Shown in pieces: positions 35,269 to 43,439 of a DNA stretch of 64,000 nucleotides. Both the position numbers and the translations under genes were made by a program. Under the pieces are notes generated by a model. It saw only the letters and a program-made list of their open reading frames with translations, was not told the origin of the DNA and searched no databases. The stretch is from Streptosporangium sandarakinum (GTDB lineage: Bacteria > Actinomycetota > Actinomycetes > Streptosporangiales > Streptosporangiaceae): NCBI RefSeq assembly GCF_013409935.1, contig NZ_JACCCO010000002.1, forward strand, positions 1,426,001 to 1,490,000, written 5' to 3'. Numbering within the stretch: the first letter of the stretch is position 1; every line of letters starts with the position of its first letter.

Positions 35269-35580
35269 GATGGCCTCCATCGGATCTGGCGAGGGGGCTA
35301 CCGGGTCCGCCCGGCGGAGAAGTCGCTTCCCCCGCGACGGCCCGCGTGTTCGGAACGGGCAGGGCTTGTCCGTCGCCCACCTCGGGCCCACCTCGGCCGA
35401 GGGAGGCGAGAGCCGCTCCCTCGGAGCGCGGAGGAGTCACGAATCAGGGTCCCTCAGCTGGGATGCCCGCTCCCCCGCGAGCCGTAACACGGCCGCCGGG
35501 AGCTTTACGGTCGCCCGCCGGCGCGTCGACCGGCGGGCGTGAGAGGGGCGCGCGGTGAGCCCTCGGTCACCCGGCCGGGG
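35269..35580. other. Intergenic region with terminator
   Basis: 312 bases upstream of the small membrane protein and downstream of the sigma-factor operon. Nothing gene-like is seen; its far end holds the hairpin at 35512-35539. Confidence 0.5.
35512..35539. terminator. Terminator after the sigma-factor operon
   Basis: Perfect 10-bp stem CGCCCGCCGG (35512-35521) / CCGGCGGGCG (35530-35539) with an 8-nt loop, 42 bases after the stop of the membrane protein gene on the minus strand. Confidence 0.7.
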
Positions 35581-36270
35581 TCAGCCACCCGCGGGCGGGA
35601 ACGCCTCCGGGTTCTTCAGCGGATCGATCGGGGCGTCCCAGGACGGGTCGTCGACGAGCACGCAGGGCTTCACCGGGCCGTCGGTGACCTGGAAGAGGTA
35701 CTGCCACAGGGCTCTCGGCTTCTCCGGTCCCGAGGTCTGGTCCTCGTTCTCGGTGAACTCCATGACCACGGTCCAGTCCGGCTTGATCCTGTCCGGATAG
35801 ATCCTCAGGCCACCACCCGGCATCCTGTCGTGCGCGCGCGCGGAGGGCGTGTTCTCGATCGCCTTCCTCACCCGGTCCCGGACCGCCGGGTCCTTGCTCC
35901 GCAGTTCCTCGGGCGTGACACGCGGCTCTCCGATGGTGGAGAAACGACCCGGAGCGCACTTCTTGCCCGGCTTGACGTATGAGACGTCCGCCGTCACGCC
36001 CAGCTCGTCGAGATCCCGCTCGACCTGTTCCGGGTTCCGGAACTCGTTGATCTTCAGGGCGATGGACCCGTCGGGGTTCCGGGTCAGCGCGTACGCCGCG
36101 TTCTCCGTCCCGGTGACCATCGGCACGGCCACCAGCGCCGCGGCGGCCACGCCCGCGACCGCGACCACCGCCGGCAGGCGACGCCGCAGGGGGCCGCGGG
36201 CGGGCCTCCGTGCCGCCCGCTCGTTCATCTCGGTCTTGAGCTCCATGAGCAGTCTCTCCTCGAAGTTCAT
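35581..36270 (-). CDS. Membrane-anchored protein cotranscribed with an ECF sigma factor
   Basis: 229 residues. A cytoplasmic N-terminus (MNFEERLLMELKTEMNERAA) is followed by one membrane helix (VVAVAGVAAAALVAVPMV, about 32-52) and an outside domain with TRNPDGSIALKINEFRNPEQ and two Cys. The ATG overlaps the sigma-factor stop (ATGA). Position and layout fit an anti-sigma factor or sigma-linked surface protein, but no zinc-binding HxxxCxxC motif is visible, so the anti-sigma role is only inferred. Confidence 0.75.
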   Translation of the reverse strand: MNFEERLLMELKTEMNERAARRPARGPLRRRLPAVVAVAGVAAAALVAVPMVTGTENAAYALTRNPDGSIALKINEFRNPEQVERDLDELGVTADVSYVKPGKKCAPGRFSTIGEPRVTPEELRSKDPAVRDRVRKAIENTPSARAHDRMPGGGLRIYPDRIKPDWTVVMEFTENEDQTSGPEKPRALWQYLFQVTDGPVKPCVLVDDPSWDAPIDPLKNPEAFPPAGG

Positions 36271-36839
36271 CGGAGTCCTTCCATGACCGTGGGGGAGATG
36301 ACGCCGGGAATGCGGCGCAGTGCCTTGCGGGCGCGGTGCAGCCGGACCCTGGTGGTCCCCTGCCGGATGCCCAGCGCGGCGGCCGCCTCGGGGACGGAGA
36401 GCTGGTCGACGACGACCAGCTCCAGGACGGCGCGCTCGCTGTCGGGCAGACCGGCCATGGCCTCGAAGGCCCGCCGGGCCGGACTCTCCGCGTCCAGACG
36501 CTCCTCCATCCGCGACAGGTCGTCCGCGTCGAGGAGCCGCCGCCCGCTGATCCTGGTGGCCAGCCGCAGCTCGCTCACCGCCCGCCGCCGTTCGGCGGAC
36601 AGGGTGTTGCGTGCCACGCCGTACAGCCAGCCGATCTCACTGCCCAGGCCGGAGCGGTAGGTGTGCGCCGAGTCGAGCACCGCGACGAAGACCTCCGCGA
36701 CCAGGTCGGCGACCGTGTGGGGGTCGTCCACCCGGCGGGCCATGAACCGCGTGACCGCTTCGACATGGCACCGGTAGAAGGCTTCGAATGCCTCGGGGTC
36801 GGTGGAGATCCCCACCGGCCCCGTTCGTCTGAAGCGCAC
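36267..36839 (-). CDS. ECF-type RNA polymerase sigma factor
   Basis: About 190 residues. Region 2: AFEAFYRCHVEAVTRFMARR then DDPHTVADLVAEVFVAVLDS and LYGVARNTLSAERRR. Region 4: LPDSERAVLELVVVDQLSVP and EAAAALGIRQGTTRVRLHRARKALR. The start is uncertain: GTG 36839 has AGGGAG about 8 bases upstream, whereas GTG 36872 would add 11 residues. It is followed with overlap by a membrane protein gene that may restrain it. Confidence 0.87.
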   Translation of the reverse strand: MRFRRTGPVGISTDPEAFEAFYRCHVEAVTRFMARRVDDPHTVADLVAEVFVAVLDSAHTYRSGLGSEIGWLYGVARNTLSAERRRAVSELRLATRISGRRLLDADDLSRMEERLDAESPARRAFEAMAGLPDSERAVLELVVVDQLSVPEAAAALGIRQGTTRVRLHRARKALRRIPGVISPTVMEGLR

Positions 36840-36969
36840 CGGCCGTGCTCCCTTCGTCGTCCTCCCGAACACGCCAATGCTTGGAAGAAGACCGACGAAG
36901 CGTTACATGGTCAGAGAAAGGCCCTTTCCGGTGAGTTGCTCCCCGATGCCGCACCGCGGCGGGGCGTGA

Positions 36970-37164
36970 TCACGCGGCACCGGGGCCGTCCGCCGCGGAG
37001 CCGGTCCGCGTCCGCCTCCCCGCCTCGTCCCGGAGTGGAGAGCCGACCCAGACGTCGACGCGCATGCCCCGATGGAGGAGACGCCTGCGAAGCGTCGCCT
37101 CGACCACGAACCCCGCCTTCTCGGCGACCCGTCTCGACACCGTGTTCCCGACTTCGCACCGCTC
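36970..37164 (-). pseudogene. Remnant of a GNAT acetyltransferase (C-terminus only)
   Basis: A minus-strand frame without a start codon reads EVGNTVSRRVAEKAGFVVEA and TLRRRLLHRGMRVDVWVGS, ending at TGA 36970. This is the typical end of a RimJ/RimL-type N-acetyltransferase (the NxxSxRVAEKAGF motif). Upstream sequence up to 37212 has no matching N-terminal half and the alpha-toroid gene begins its end at 37213, so only about 65 residues survive. Confidence 0.65.
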
Positions 37165-37212
37165 ACCGCGGTCCGGTCCGCATGCGCCGGTGTGCGATCC
37201 GCGCCCGCGGGG

Positions 37213-38163
37213 TCAGCCTCGCCACCAGTCGAGCACCCTGAGCGCGCGGAGGGTGTTCCAGCGGCTCGGCTTCCCCACGCCCTCCTCGAAGGCGAAGTGG
37301 ACGCGGCCCGGGTGGACGCGGTCGAGCGGCCAGCGGCCGTCGGGCCGCCGCCTGGAGCGGACGACCTCCACGGCCTCCGCCATCCGGGGATCCGGTTCGG
37401 CCCCCGAGCGCCTGAAGTAGTCGAGCGCGCGCAGCACGTCGTGGTGCCAGTAGTACGGGAAGGCGAAGTCGAGGTACGCCGCGTCGGCGACCTCCCCGGT
37501 GCTCCTGCGGCGGAACAGGCCGCGTTCGAGCAGGTACTCCTCCCCGCCGCGTCGCGCCCGGCGCACCACGGCGGACCCGCCGGTCGCGCGCTCGAATTCG
37601 AGCAGGCCGTCCAGCACGTTGATCGTCGTGTCGAACGAGGAGCGCACGGATCCGTTCTCGGCCTCGCAGTTCCATCCGCCGTCGGCGAGCCGTTCACCGA
37701 TGACCCGCTCCACGATCGCCGAGACGTCCACCCCGAAGTAGGCGCCGGTCTCGATCGTCCTGCCGTTGATGCACGGCTCGACCTCGCCGTCGAAGTACCG
37801 CTGCCCGGCGTGCTCCCATCGCCCGTGTCGGGCGACGAGCGGGATCGCGCGGCGTGCCGCCTCCGACGCCGGGTCGAGCCCGAGGATCCGCAGCGTCTGG
37901 AGGGTGTGCATCGTCGGCGTCCAGGGCTGCCCGGGTTCGCCGCCGGTGTAGGACGCCGGGAAGCAGGCGCCGCCGTCCCACAACCCGTCGGGGCCCTGAA
38001 GCGCCAGGAGACGGGCGCCCCAGCCCTCGTGCTCCACGCGCGCCCGCTCGGCGGCGACCTCGTCGGGCGAGGAGCCGGTGAGGTCGCGCGACACCTGCCA
38101 GCGGATGGCGGGGTCGGATTCGAACAACCAATCGATCACGCTCACCGCTGCACCATAAGCCAT
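37213..38163 (-). CDS. Squalene-cyclase-like alpha/alpha-toroid protein
   Basis: 316 residues from ATG 38163 (MAYGAAVSVIDWLFESDPAI); longer starts are possible. Terpenoid-cyclase/prenyltransferase toroid repeats are visible: GARLLALQGPDGLWDGGACF, ERLADGGWNCEAENGSVRSS, SRRRPDGRWPLDRVHPG, each with the QW-like GxW motif. The catalytic DxDD of squalene-hopene cyclases is not seen, and it is half their length. Such proteins are common single genes in actinobacteria with no known reaction. A GNAT remnant lies directly downstream. Confidence 0.75.
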   Translation of the reverse strand: MAYGAAVSVIDWLFESDPAIRWQVSRDLTGSSPDEVAAERARVEHEGWGARLLALQGPDGLWDGGACFPASYTGGEPGQPWTPTMHTLQTLRILGLDPASEAARRAIPLVARHGRWEHAGQRYFDGEVEPCINGRTIETGAYFGVDVSAIVERVIGERLADGGWNCEAENGSVRSSFDTTINVLDGLLEFERATGGSAVVRRARRGGEEYLLERGLFRRRSTGEVADAAYLDFAFPYYWHHDVLRALDYFRRSGAEPDPRMAEAVEVVRSRRRPDGRWPLDRVHPGRVHFAFEEGVGKPSRWNTLRALRVLDWWRG

Positions 38164-38478
38164 CCGGACCGCCCGTTCACGGAATACGAGAAGTTCGGCC
38201 CCGGCCGCCGAGATCACGAGTGACGGTTCGGGGTCCATCGCGGGCTCCCCGGCAAAACCACGAACGTGGGCCGTCCCCGCGGAGACGGCCGAGGACGCGT
38301 GGTCGCACGGCAACGCAGGAGGCCGCTCCCGATCCCTCGGGAACGGCCTCTGACCTGGGTCGCGTCCACACGGGTCGCGATCCTCACCGGCCCCGAGGAC
38401 GGTACGGAGGAGGCGGGGACGGTTCCGCTCTGCGCGAAGCCGGCAGAACTCGAATGCGTCGTCTCCCTATGGTGAGGT
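38164..38478. other. Intergenic region with a type-1 hairpin
   Basis: 315 bases between the divergent toroid and PopR-like genes. It contains the hairpin AGGCCGCTCCC...GGGAACGGCCT (38319-38349) within the context GGCAACGCAGGAGGCC and TCTGACCTGGGT, which recurs at 46881, 48735 and 58012. No gene is supported. Confidence 0.6.
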
Positions 38479-38835
38479 ATGGCCTTCTCTGTCCCGCCGC
38501 TACGTCCGGCGACCGATCGGACCGCCCCCAAGCCGTCTCCGGCTCGCGAGCCGCTGTGGCGGCACGTGCTCGGTGAGCGTCTCAGAGGTCTTCGTCACGA
38601 GCGGGGCGAGAAGCTGAGCGAGACGGCGCGTCGCGCCGGCGTCTCGCCGCAGTATCTCTCCGAGATGGAACGGGGCGTCAAAGAGCCGTCGAGCGAAATG
38701 ATCGCCGCGGTCGCCGGCGCGCTGGACGTCACCCTGGTCGATCTGACCCTTGCCGTCGCCGAGAGCCTGCGGTCCGCTCAGAACAGCACGTCGAGGGGTG
38801 CCACCTGCTCGGCGGCGTACGCCCTGGCCGCGTAG
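38479..38835 (+). CDS. XRE-type regulator, PopR/ClgR-like
   Basis: 118 residues. After a Pro-rich leader, the helix-turn-helix reads LWRHVLGERLRGLRHERGEK, LSETARRAGVSPQYLSEMER, GVKEPSSEMIAAVAGALDVT. This is the pattern of ClgR/PopR activators of Clp protease genes, which are themselves ClpP substrates; the C-terminus AAYALAA ends in Ala-Ala, like PopR/ClgR degrons. It faces two clpP genes convergently with only 27 bases between. In Streptomyces PopR activates clpP3-clpP4, and this locus looks equivalent. Confidence 0.8.
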   Translation: MAFSVPPLRPATDRTAPKPSPAREPLWRHVLGERLRGLRHERGEKLSETARRAGVSPQYLSEMERGVKEPSSEMIAAVAGALDVTLVDLTLAVAESLRSAQNSTSRGATCSAAYALAA

Positions 38836-38862
38836 CGCGGCCCGCCGGGATCATTCACGGGC

Positions 38863-39453
38863 CTATGAGCGCTCCTCGATGATCTGATCGAGGAGCCCGT
38901 ACTCCAGGGCCGCGGTCGCGGTGAACACGCGATCGTGATCGGTGTCGGCGCGCAGGGTCTCGACGGTCTGGCCCGTGTGCCGTGACAGTATGCGCTCGAT
39001 GTCCGCTCGGATACGCACGACCTCGTCGGCTTGCAGGATGAGATCGGGGATCGTTCCGCGCCCTTGGGCGGCCGGCTGGTGCAGGATCACCCGTGCGTGC
39101 GGGAGGGCGGCGCGTTTTCCTTCGGCGCCCGCGGCGAGAAGGACGGCGCCCACCGCGATGGCCTGCCCGACGCAGGTCGTCTCGACCCGCGGGCGGATAT
39201 AGCGCATGGTGTCATATATCGCGAGCATCGCACTCGGGTCCCCGCCCTCACAGTTGATATAGAACTGTATGCCGGCCTCGGGGTTATCGGACTCCAGAAA
39301 AATAAGCTGTGCGATGAGCGCGTTCGCGACGCCCGCATCGATCGCGGTCCCCAGATAGACGATCCGCTCGGTGAGAAGATGCGAATAGACATCCATGATC
39401 CGCTCGCCACGAGGATTCTGGGCGATGACGTTGGGGATCGTGTACGTGCTCAC
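38863..39453 (-). CDS. ClpP-like subunit lacking the catalytic serine
   Basis: 196-residue ClpP-fold protein. The expected GxxxSxGxxLLAAG nucleophile region reads TCVGQAIAVGAVLLAAG, so alanine (about residue 100) replaces the serine. The histidine (LPHARVILHQP, about 125) and the aspartate region (DHDRVFTATAALEYG, about 174) remain. It begins with GTG overlapping the stop of the upstream clpP (GTGA), so both are made from one message. A heteromeric ring with one inactive subunit, as in cyanobacterial ClpR, is the likely arrangement; this is inferred. Confidence 0.85.
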   Translation of the reverse strand: MSTYTIPNVIAQNPRGERIMDVYSHLLTERIVYLGTAIDAGVANALIAQLIFLESDNPEAGIQFYINCEGGDPSAMLAIYDTMRYIRPRVETTCVGQAIAVGAVLLAAGAEGKRAALPHARVILHQPAAQGRGTIPDLILQADEVVRIRADIERILSRHTGQTVETLRADTDHDRVFTATAALEYGLLDQIIEERS

Positions 39454-40076
39454 TTACCGACTCCTTCGGTGACGCCGAATCCGGACCGTGGACGGCTGCG
39501 TGGCGCTATTTCGTCGAAACTCTGGACGATCGCGTCGATGAAGCCGTAGTCCAGAGCCTCCTGCGCCGTGTACCAGCGATCGTGCAGGGAGTCCTCGAAT
39601 ATGCGCTCCACGGGCTGACCCGTGTCCTCGGCGATGAGACCGAGCACCGTGTCGCGAGTGTGCCGGAGGTCGTCGGCCTGCAGCTCGATGTCGACCGCGG
39701 TGCCACCGATCCCGGCCGATCCCTGGTGCATCAGGACACGTGCGTGCGGCAGGGCGCGGCGCTTCCCCCGGGTACCCGACGACAGCAGGAACTGCCCGGC
39801 GCTGTATGCGATACCCATCGCGAGGGTCGACACGTCGCAGGGAATGAGCCGCATGATGTCGCGGATCGCGAGCATCGATGGAACCGAGCCGCCCGGGGAA
39901 TGAATCCACAATGCGATATCGGCCGACGCGTCCTGTGTGGCGAGTGCTATCAACTGCGTGGCGATCAACGTCCCGTTGTCGTCATCGAGAGGACCGTCGA
40001 GAACGAGAACACGCTCTTCGTAAAGCTGACGTCTCACCCGCGCGTCGAAAAGTGGAAGTTTCGATTCTTCGCCCAT
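39450..40076 (-). CDS. clpP: ATP-dependent Clp protease proteolytic subunit
   Basis: 208-residue ClpP peptidase. Catalytic triad visible: Ser92 in TLAMGIAYSAGQFLLSSG, His117 in LPHARVLMHQGS, Asp166 in LHDRWYTAQEALDYGF. WIHSPGGSVPSMLAIRDIMR is also typical. It probably forms a mixed complex with the translationally coupled serine-less paralogue and works with a Clp ATPase encoded elsewhere. The ATG is 40076. The PopR-like gene beyond the operon end suggests this is the stress-induced second clpP operon (ClpP3/P4 type), not the main clpP1P2. Confidence 0.9.
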   Translation of the reverse strand: MGEESKLPLFDARVRRQLYEERVLVLDGPLDDDNGTLIATQLIALATQDASADIALWIHSPGGSVPSMLAIRDIMRLIPCDVSTLAMGIAYSAGQFLLSSGTRGKRRALPHARVLMHQGSAGIGGTAVDIELQADDLRHTRDTVLGLIAEDTGQPVERIFEDSLHDRWYTAQEALDYGFIDAIVQSFDEIAPRSRPRSGFGVTEGVGK

Positions 40077-40129
40077 GCGTCCATCATGTGGGGCGTTCTG
40101 TATCGACGTCGACGCGATCCGCCTGCGGC

Positions 40130-40375
40130 AGCTCTGCTCTGAGCAGCGCGGACCCGGTTCCCGGCCCGGCCGGACGCGTCCGGCTCGTCCTCGCAGGAGG
40201 CGAAGAACGGCGGATCCCGCCCTCCTCGTACTCCTCCGGGAAGCACCGGACCGACGCCGAAGCCGGCCCGAGCTCCGCTTCGGGCACCTGATCCACCAGG
40301 TGGTGAGGCTCCTCGCACAGGGCACCCGTGCCTTCACGCGTGGGCGGGCAGCCCTCGGCACACCCTGTCTTTGAG
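40130..40375 (-). pseudogene. Decayed second copy of the VapB-like antitoxin gene
   Basis: Minus-strand frames spell EGCPPTREGTGALCEEPHHL and VDQVPEAELGPASASVRCFP, then, in another frame, RDPPFFASCEDEPDAS. The intact gene at 54974-55180 reads GCPPTLEDMGAMREELHHLV, DQVPEAELRP and RDLPFFASFEDEPDAS. The copy has lost its start and is frameshifted. The hairpin and repeat beyond it (40385-40490) are also shared with 55244-55366, so a segment of about 350 bases was duplicated without the toxin. Confidence 0.7.
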
Positions 40376-40384
40376 GAAGCGCCC

Positions 40385-40490
40385 AAGGCCCGACTCCACG
40401 AGCTGGAGCCGGGCCTTTCTGACGGGGTGTTCACGAGTGATGGGAGCCGGGATGGGCCGGAGCCCTAGGAGATCGCTTCCCGCGGTCCCC
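40385..40490. repeat. Family B intergenic repeat, copy 1
   Basis: Hairpin AAGGCCCGACTCC...GGAGCCGGGCCTT (40385-40417), then GGTGTTCACGA (40426-40436) and, 45 bases on, GATCGCTTCCC (40471-40481). It lies between the antitoxin remnant and the 3' end of the oxidoreductase gene. Confidence 0.75.
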
Positions 40491-40540
40491 GCACGGAGTC
40501 GACTTCACCGGGCCCGCGGAGAACCCGGTGCCGGAGCTGG

Positions 40541-41425
40541 TCAGTCCTTGCGGGGTCTGCTGAACTCCTCGATCAGCACGGGATACTGCTCCCCACCGTG
40601 CCCGGCGGCGATCGAGCGGTCGGCCATCGCCTTGATCAACTTTGGCAGTTCGGCGTTGACACCCACCGCCTCGCTCTCCTCGATCAGGTGCGCCATCGCC
40701 CGCGCGTCGGTCTCCAGGGCCGACACCTCGGCCGGGAAGGAGCCGCTGTCGATCTGCTCGGCGTACCCGGGCAGCCATTCGGCGACAGTGGCGGCGATCT
40801 GCCGCGCGAACGGCGCATACGTCGCGGCGTCGACTCCGGCCGTCCTGAGCAGGGCGGTGCCCTGGAGCCAGGCGTTCAGGACGCTCCACATCATGGCGAG
40901 GCCGGCCACGTCGTACAGGGACGCCAGCCCGTGGTCCGCGCCGAGGTAGGTGACGGTGCCGAGCGCGTCGAGCGTCGGCCTGTACGCCTCGAAGTCCGGC
41001 TGCGGCCCGCTGTGCAGAATCACCGCCTCGGCGGTCCCGATCGCCGATGGGATGGCCATTATGGCGCCGTCCAGGTAGTGGGCGCCGCGTTGCGCGGCCC
41101 ATCGGGCGGCTTCCCTGGCCTGGGTCGAGTCGCCCGAGGTCAGGTTGACCAACGTCTTGCCGTCCAGCTCGCCATCGCTCGCGCCGAGCAGTTCGTACAT
41201 GGCCTGGTAGTCGGTGACGCAGATGATCGTCAGGGAGCTCGCCCCGAGCGCGTCGCCGACCGTCGGCGCCGGCCGGGCGCCCTCGGCCACCAACCGGTCG
41301 GCCTTGGAGGTCGTGCGGTTCCACACGGTCGTGGGGTGCCCGGCTCTCAGGAACGCGCCGGCGAGCGCCCGGCCCATCAGCCCGAGTCCGATGACCGTCA
41401 CGGGTGTATCGGTTCTGCTGTTCAT
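40541..41425 (-). CDS. NAD(P)-dependent oxidoreductase, imine-reductase-like
   Basis: 294 residues. N-terminal Rossmann domain of the 6-phosphogluconate/beta-hydroxyacid dehydrogenase type: VTVIGLGLMGRALAGAFLRA, TTVWNRTTSKADRL. The C-terminal helical domain (from about 165) with LYDVAGLAMMWSVLNAWLQG resembles imine reductases/reductive aminases. It would reduce an imine or related substrate with NADPH; natural substrates are unknown. Divergent from a MerR gene that likely controls it. Confidence 0.85.
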   Translation of the reverse strand: MNSRTDTPVTVIGLGLMGRALAGAFLRAGHPTTVWNRTTSKADRLVAEGARPAPTVGDALGASSLTIICVTDYQAMYELLGASDGELDGKTLVNLTSGDSTQAREAARWAAQRGAHYLDGAIMAIPSAIGTAEAVILHSGPQPDFEAYRPTLDALGTVTYLGADHGLASLYDVAGLAMMWSVLNAWLQGTALLRTAGVDAATYAPFARQIAATVAEWLPGYAEQIDSGSFPAEVSALETDARAMAHLIEESEAVGVNAELPKLIKAMADRSIAAGHGGEQYPVLIEEFSRPRKD

Positions 41426-41444
41426 GGCAGCATCGTCAGCGTTG

Positions 41445-41454
41445 ATACCGGTAT
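41445..41454. promoter_or_regulatory. MerR-type dyad
   Basis: Palindrome ATACCGGTAT between the oxidoreductase and the merR gene, flanked by TTGACC on the minus strand (41457-41462). A MerR-family spacer dyad within the promoter of the oxidoreductase is likely. Confidence 0.55.
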
Positions 41455-41474
41455 GAAGGTCAAGTGAGGGTTCG

Positions 41475-41882
41475 ATGCTGATCGGGGAGCTGAGTCGTCG
41501 GACGGGCGTGAACACCCATCAGTTGCGTTACTACGAAGCCCAGGGTCTGCTGGAGGCGGACCGCGGCGCGAACGGTTACCGCGAGTACGACGAGAGCGCC
41601 GTACTGCGGGTGAAGCAGATCCGGCACCTGCTCGGCGCGGGCCTGTCCTCCGAGGACATCGCGTACCTGCTGCCCTGCGCGGTCGGAGAAGCACCGGAGC
41701 TACTCGGATGTCCCGAGTTGCTGGCCGCGATGCGGTCACGGCTGCGGCGACTGGACGATCAGATGGACAGGCTCGCCCGATCCCGCGACGCCCTTGCCGA
41801 CTACATCGACGCGGCCGAACGAATGGCCGGCGAGAGCTATCCCCCCTTCGAAGCCCCTGACCAGGAGCCCGTCCCCGCCTGA
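41475..41882 (+). CDS. MerR-family regulator
   Basis: 135 residues. LIGELSRRTGVNTHQLRYYE, AQGLLEADRGANGYREYDES and VKQIRHLLGAGLSSEDIAYL are the MerR winged helix; a coiled-coil dimer helix follows (ALDDQMDRLARSR-like, about 90-115). Two cysteines (LLPCAVGE, LLGCPELL) lie in the ligand region and might bind a metal or thiol reagent. It is divergent from the imine-reductase-like gene. ATG 41475. Confidence 0.9.
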   Translation: MLIGELSRRTGVNTHQLRYYEAQGLLEADRGANGYREYDESAVLRVKQIRHLLGAGLSSEDIAYLLPCAVGEAPELLGCPELLAAMRSRLRRLDDQMDRLARSRDALADYIDAAERMAGESYPPFEAPDQEPVPA

Positions 41883-41962
41883 GCCTGTGCTTCCCGCCCG
41901 CCCTCGTCCCGCTCGGCCTCGCCCCCGCGGCGGCCGGCCCGACCCAGGGGATGATCACCCTC

Positions 41963-42379
41963 TTAACCCGCCGTGAACTGCTCCGCGTACTCGGCGGACG
42001 GCTCGATCGGCGTGATCACGTCGATCAGCACGCCACTCGGATCGGCGACGATGAAGTGCCGCTGCCCGAAGCCCTCGCTACGCAGCTCCAGCTCGGGCCG
42101 CAGGCCGTGCCGTACGACCAGCCGCTCCCACTCCGCGTCGACGTCCTCCACCTCGAAATTGAGCAGCAACCCCCGCACCGGCGCCCGGTAGGCCTCGGGC
42201 AGCGTCGGGTGCTCGTGGTCGAGCAGGGCCAGCTCGTACGGCCGCGCGCCGGGCCGCCGCAGGCTCACGTACCAGTCCGCCTCGAAGGTCGGCTCGAAGC
42301 CGAACAGGCCGACGTAGAAGTCCCGGCTCTCGGCCAGGCGCTTGGTGCAGATGACCGGATAGAAGCTGGTCAGAATCAT
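41963..42379 (-). CDS. VOC-superfamily (glyoxalase/bleomycin-resistance-like) protein
   Basis: 138 residues: [53 protein letters not shown] and [16 protein letters not shown], two beta-alpha-beta-beta-beta units. Start ATG 42379 with AAAGGGA upstream. It may bind or isomerise a small molecule; the substrate is unknown. Divergent from a TetR gene across two near-identical palindromes, the likely regulator. Confidence 0.85.
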   Translation of the reverse strand: MILTSFYPVICTKRLAESRDFYVGLFGFEPTFEADWYVSLRRPGARPYELALLDHEHPTLPEAYRAPVRGLLLNFEVEDVDAEWERLVVRHGLRPELELRSEGFGQRHFIVADPSGVLIDVITPIEPSAEYAEQFTAG

Positions 42380-42394
42380 GGCGAATCCCTTTCG

Positions 42395-42438
42395 CATACC
42401 GTCGGTATGTGAAAGCTATTTGGCGTACCATCGGTATG
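42395..42438. promoter_or_regulatory. Two TetR operator palindromes
   Basis: CATACCGTCGGTATG (42395-42409, perfect) and CGTACCATCGGTATG (42424-42438, imperfect) lie 29 bp apart between the VOC gene and the divergent TetR gene. Typical paired operator of an autoregulating repressor. Confidence 0.8.
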
Positions 42439-42458
42439 TCAACAGCCCGAGGAGCGAC

Positions 42459-43037
42459 ATGAGCAGAGCCGAGCAACGCGAACAGACCAGACGCGCACTG
42501 CTGCGGGAGAGCAGGCGGCTGTTCGCGGCCGAGGGCTACGGCGCCGTGGGCCTGTCCCAGATCGTCAACGCCGTCGGCGTCACCAAGGGCGCCCTCTACC
42601 ACCACTTCGATGACAAGACGGCGCTGTTCCGAGCCGTCCTCGCGCAGGTGCAGGAAGAGGTCGGCCGGCGCGTGGCCGCGACCGCCGACGCCGAGCCGGA
42701 TCCCTGGGACCAGTTCGTCGCCGGATGCCACGCCTTCCTCACCGCGAGCGCCGACCCCGCCATCCAGCGGATCATGCTGATCGACGGCCCCGCCGTACTC
42801 GGCTGGAACGAGTGGCGCGCGTTCGACGAAGCCACCTCGGCCCGCCACCTCACCGACGCGCTGACCCGCCTGATCGAGGCCGGCATCATCGCCAGGCAAC
42901 CGATCGCCCCCCTCGCCCACCTGCTCTCCGGCGCCATGAACGAGGCCGCCCTGTGGCTCGCCACCTCGGCCGACCCCGGCGCCCTCGCCGACACCAAGGC
43001 CGCCCTCACCCGCATGCTGGAGTCCCTGCGCACCTGA
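42459..43037 (+). CDS. TetR-family regulator
   Basis: 192 residues from ATG 42459 with GAGGAG upstream. Helix-turn-helix: REQTRRALLRESRRLFAAEG, GAVGLSQIVNAVGVTKGALY, HHFDDKTALFRAVLA. The C-terminal domain (DGPAVLGWNEWRAFDE, SGAMNEAALWLA) belongs to a common actinobacterial TetR subgroup found with VOC or dehydrogenase genes. Paired palindromes with the divergent VOC gene point to local control. A hairpin (CCCGCC/GGCGGG, 43063-43079) follows the gene. Confidence 0.9.
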   Translation: MSRAEQREQTRRALLRESRRLFAAEGYGAVGLSQIVNAVGVTKGALYHHFDDKTALFRAVLAQVQEEVGRRVAATADAEPDPWDQFVAGCHAFLTASADPAIQRIMLIDGPAVLGWNEWRAFDEATSARHLTDALTRLIEAGIIARQPIAPLAHLLSGAMNEAALWLATSADPGALADTKAALTRMLESLRT

Positions 43038-43225
43038 CCGGCGGTCCGGCCGGCGAGAACGCCCCGCCATCCGGGCGGGAGAGACGAGACTCAGGTCCTC
43101 GTACGGGATGACCACCGGAACCGGCACCGTGACGCGCCCGCGGATGGCCGGACACCGCCCGCCCCCTCTCCGCGCCGCCACACGCGCTCGAACAAGCCCT
43201 CCAACGACCTCACCGACCCGGAAAA

Positions 43226-43392
43226 CGACGGAATCCCATTCGATCAGGTCGATCGGACGGGATCTCGTCAACCAGCCACCGGCCGCCTCAGGAGCGGCCC
43301 CGACCGGAGGTGTTCAAGAGCGTGTACGGCCTGGCCGGACATGTCGTCGTGGAAGATCGCCTCCCAGCGGGAAGGCGATCGTTTCCCGGCCC
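43226..43392. repeat. Family B intergenic repeat, copy 2
   Basis: Imperfect hairpin GATCAGGTCGATCGGACGGGA region (43231-43263), second hairpin GGCCGC/GCGGCC (43281-43296), then GGTGTTCA (43309), GATCGCCTCCC (43355-43365) and GATCGTTTCCC (43377-43387). The last two boxes also form a stem across GGGAAGGCGATC. The stretch 43038-43225 before it has no supported gene. Confidence 0.75.
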
Positions 43393-43439
43393 CTACCGGA
43401 ACTCGGGCAGATCACCGACCCGTCACGGGAACCGCGGGG

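Noticed and set aside
37213-38163. Squalene-hopene cyclase and hopanoid cluster
   Set aside because: The protein is half length, lacks a visible DxDD motif and has no isoprenoid partner genes nearby, so only a toroid-like protein is claimed.
43038-43225. Minus-strand frame with VPVPVVIPYEDLSLVSPARM
   Set aside because: Short, without a plausible start or family; the surrounding DNA is a terminator and a family B repeat.
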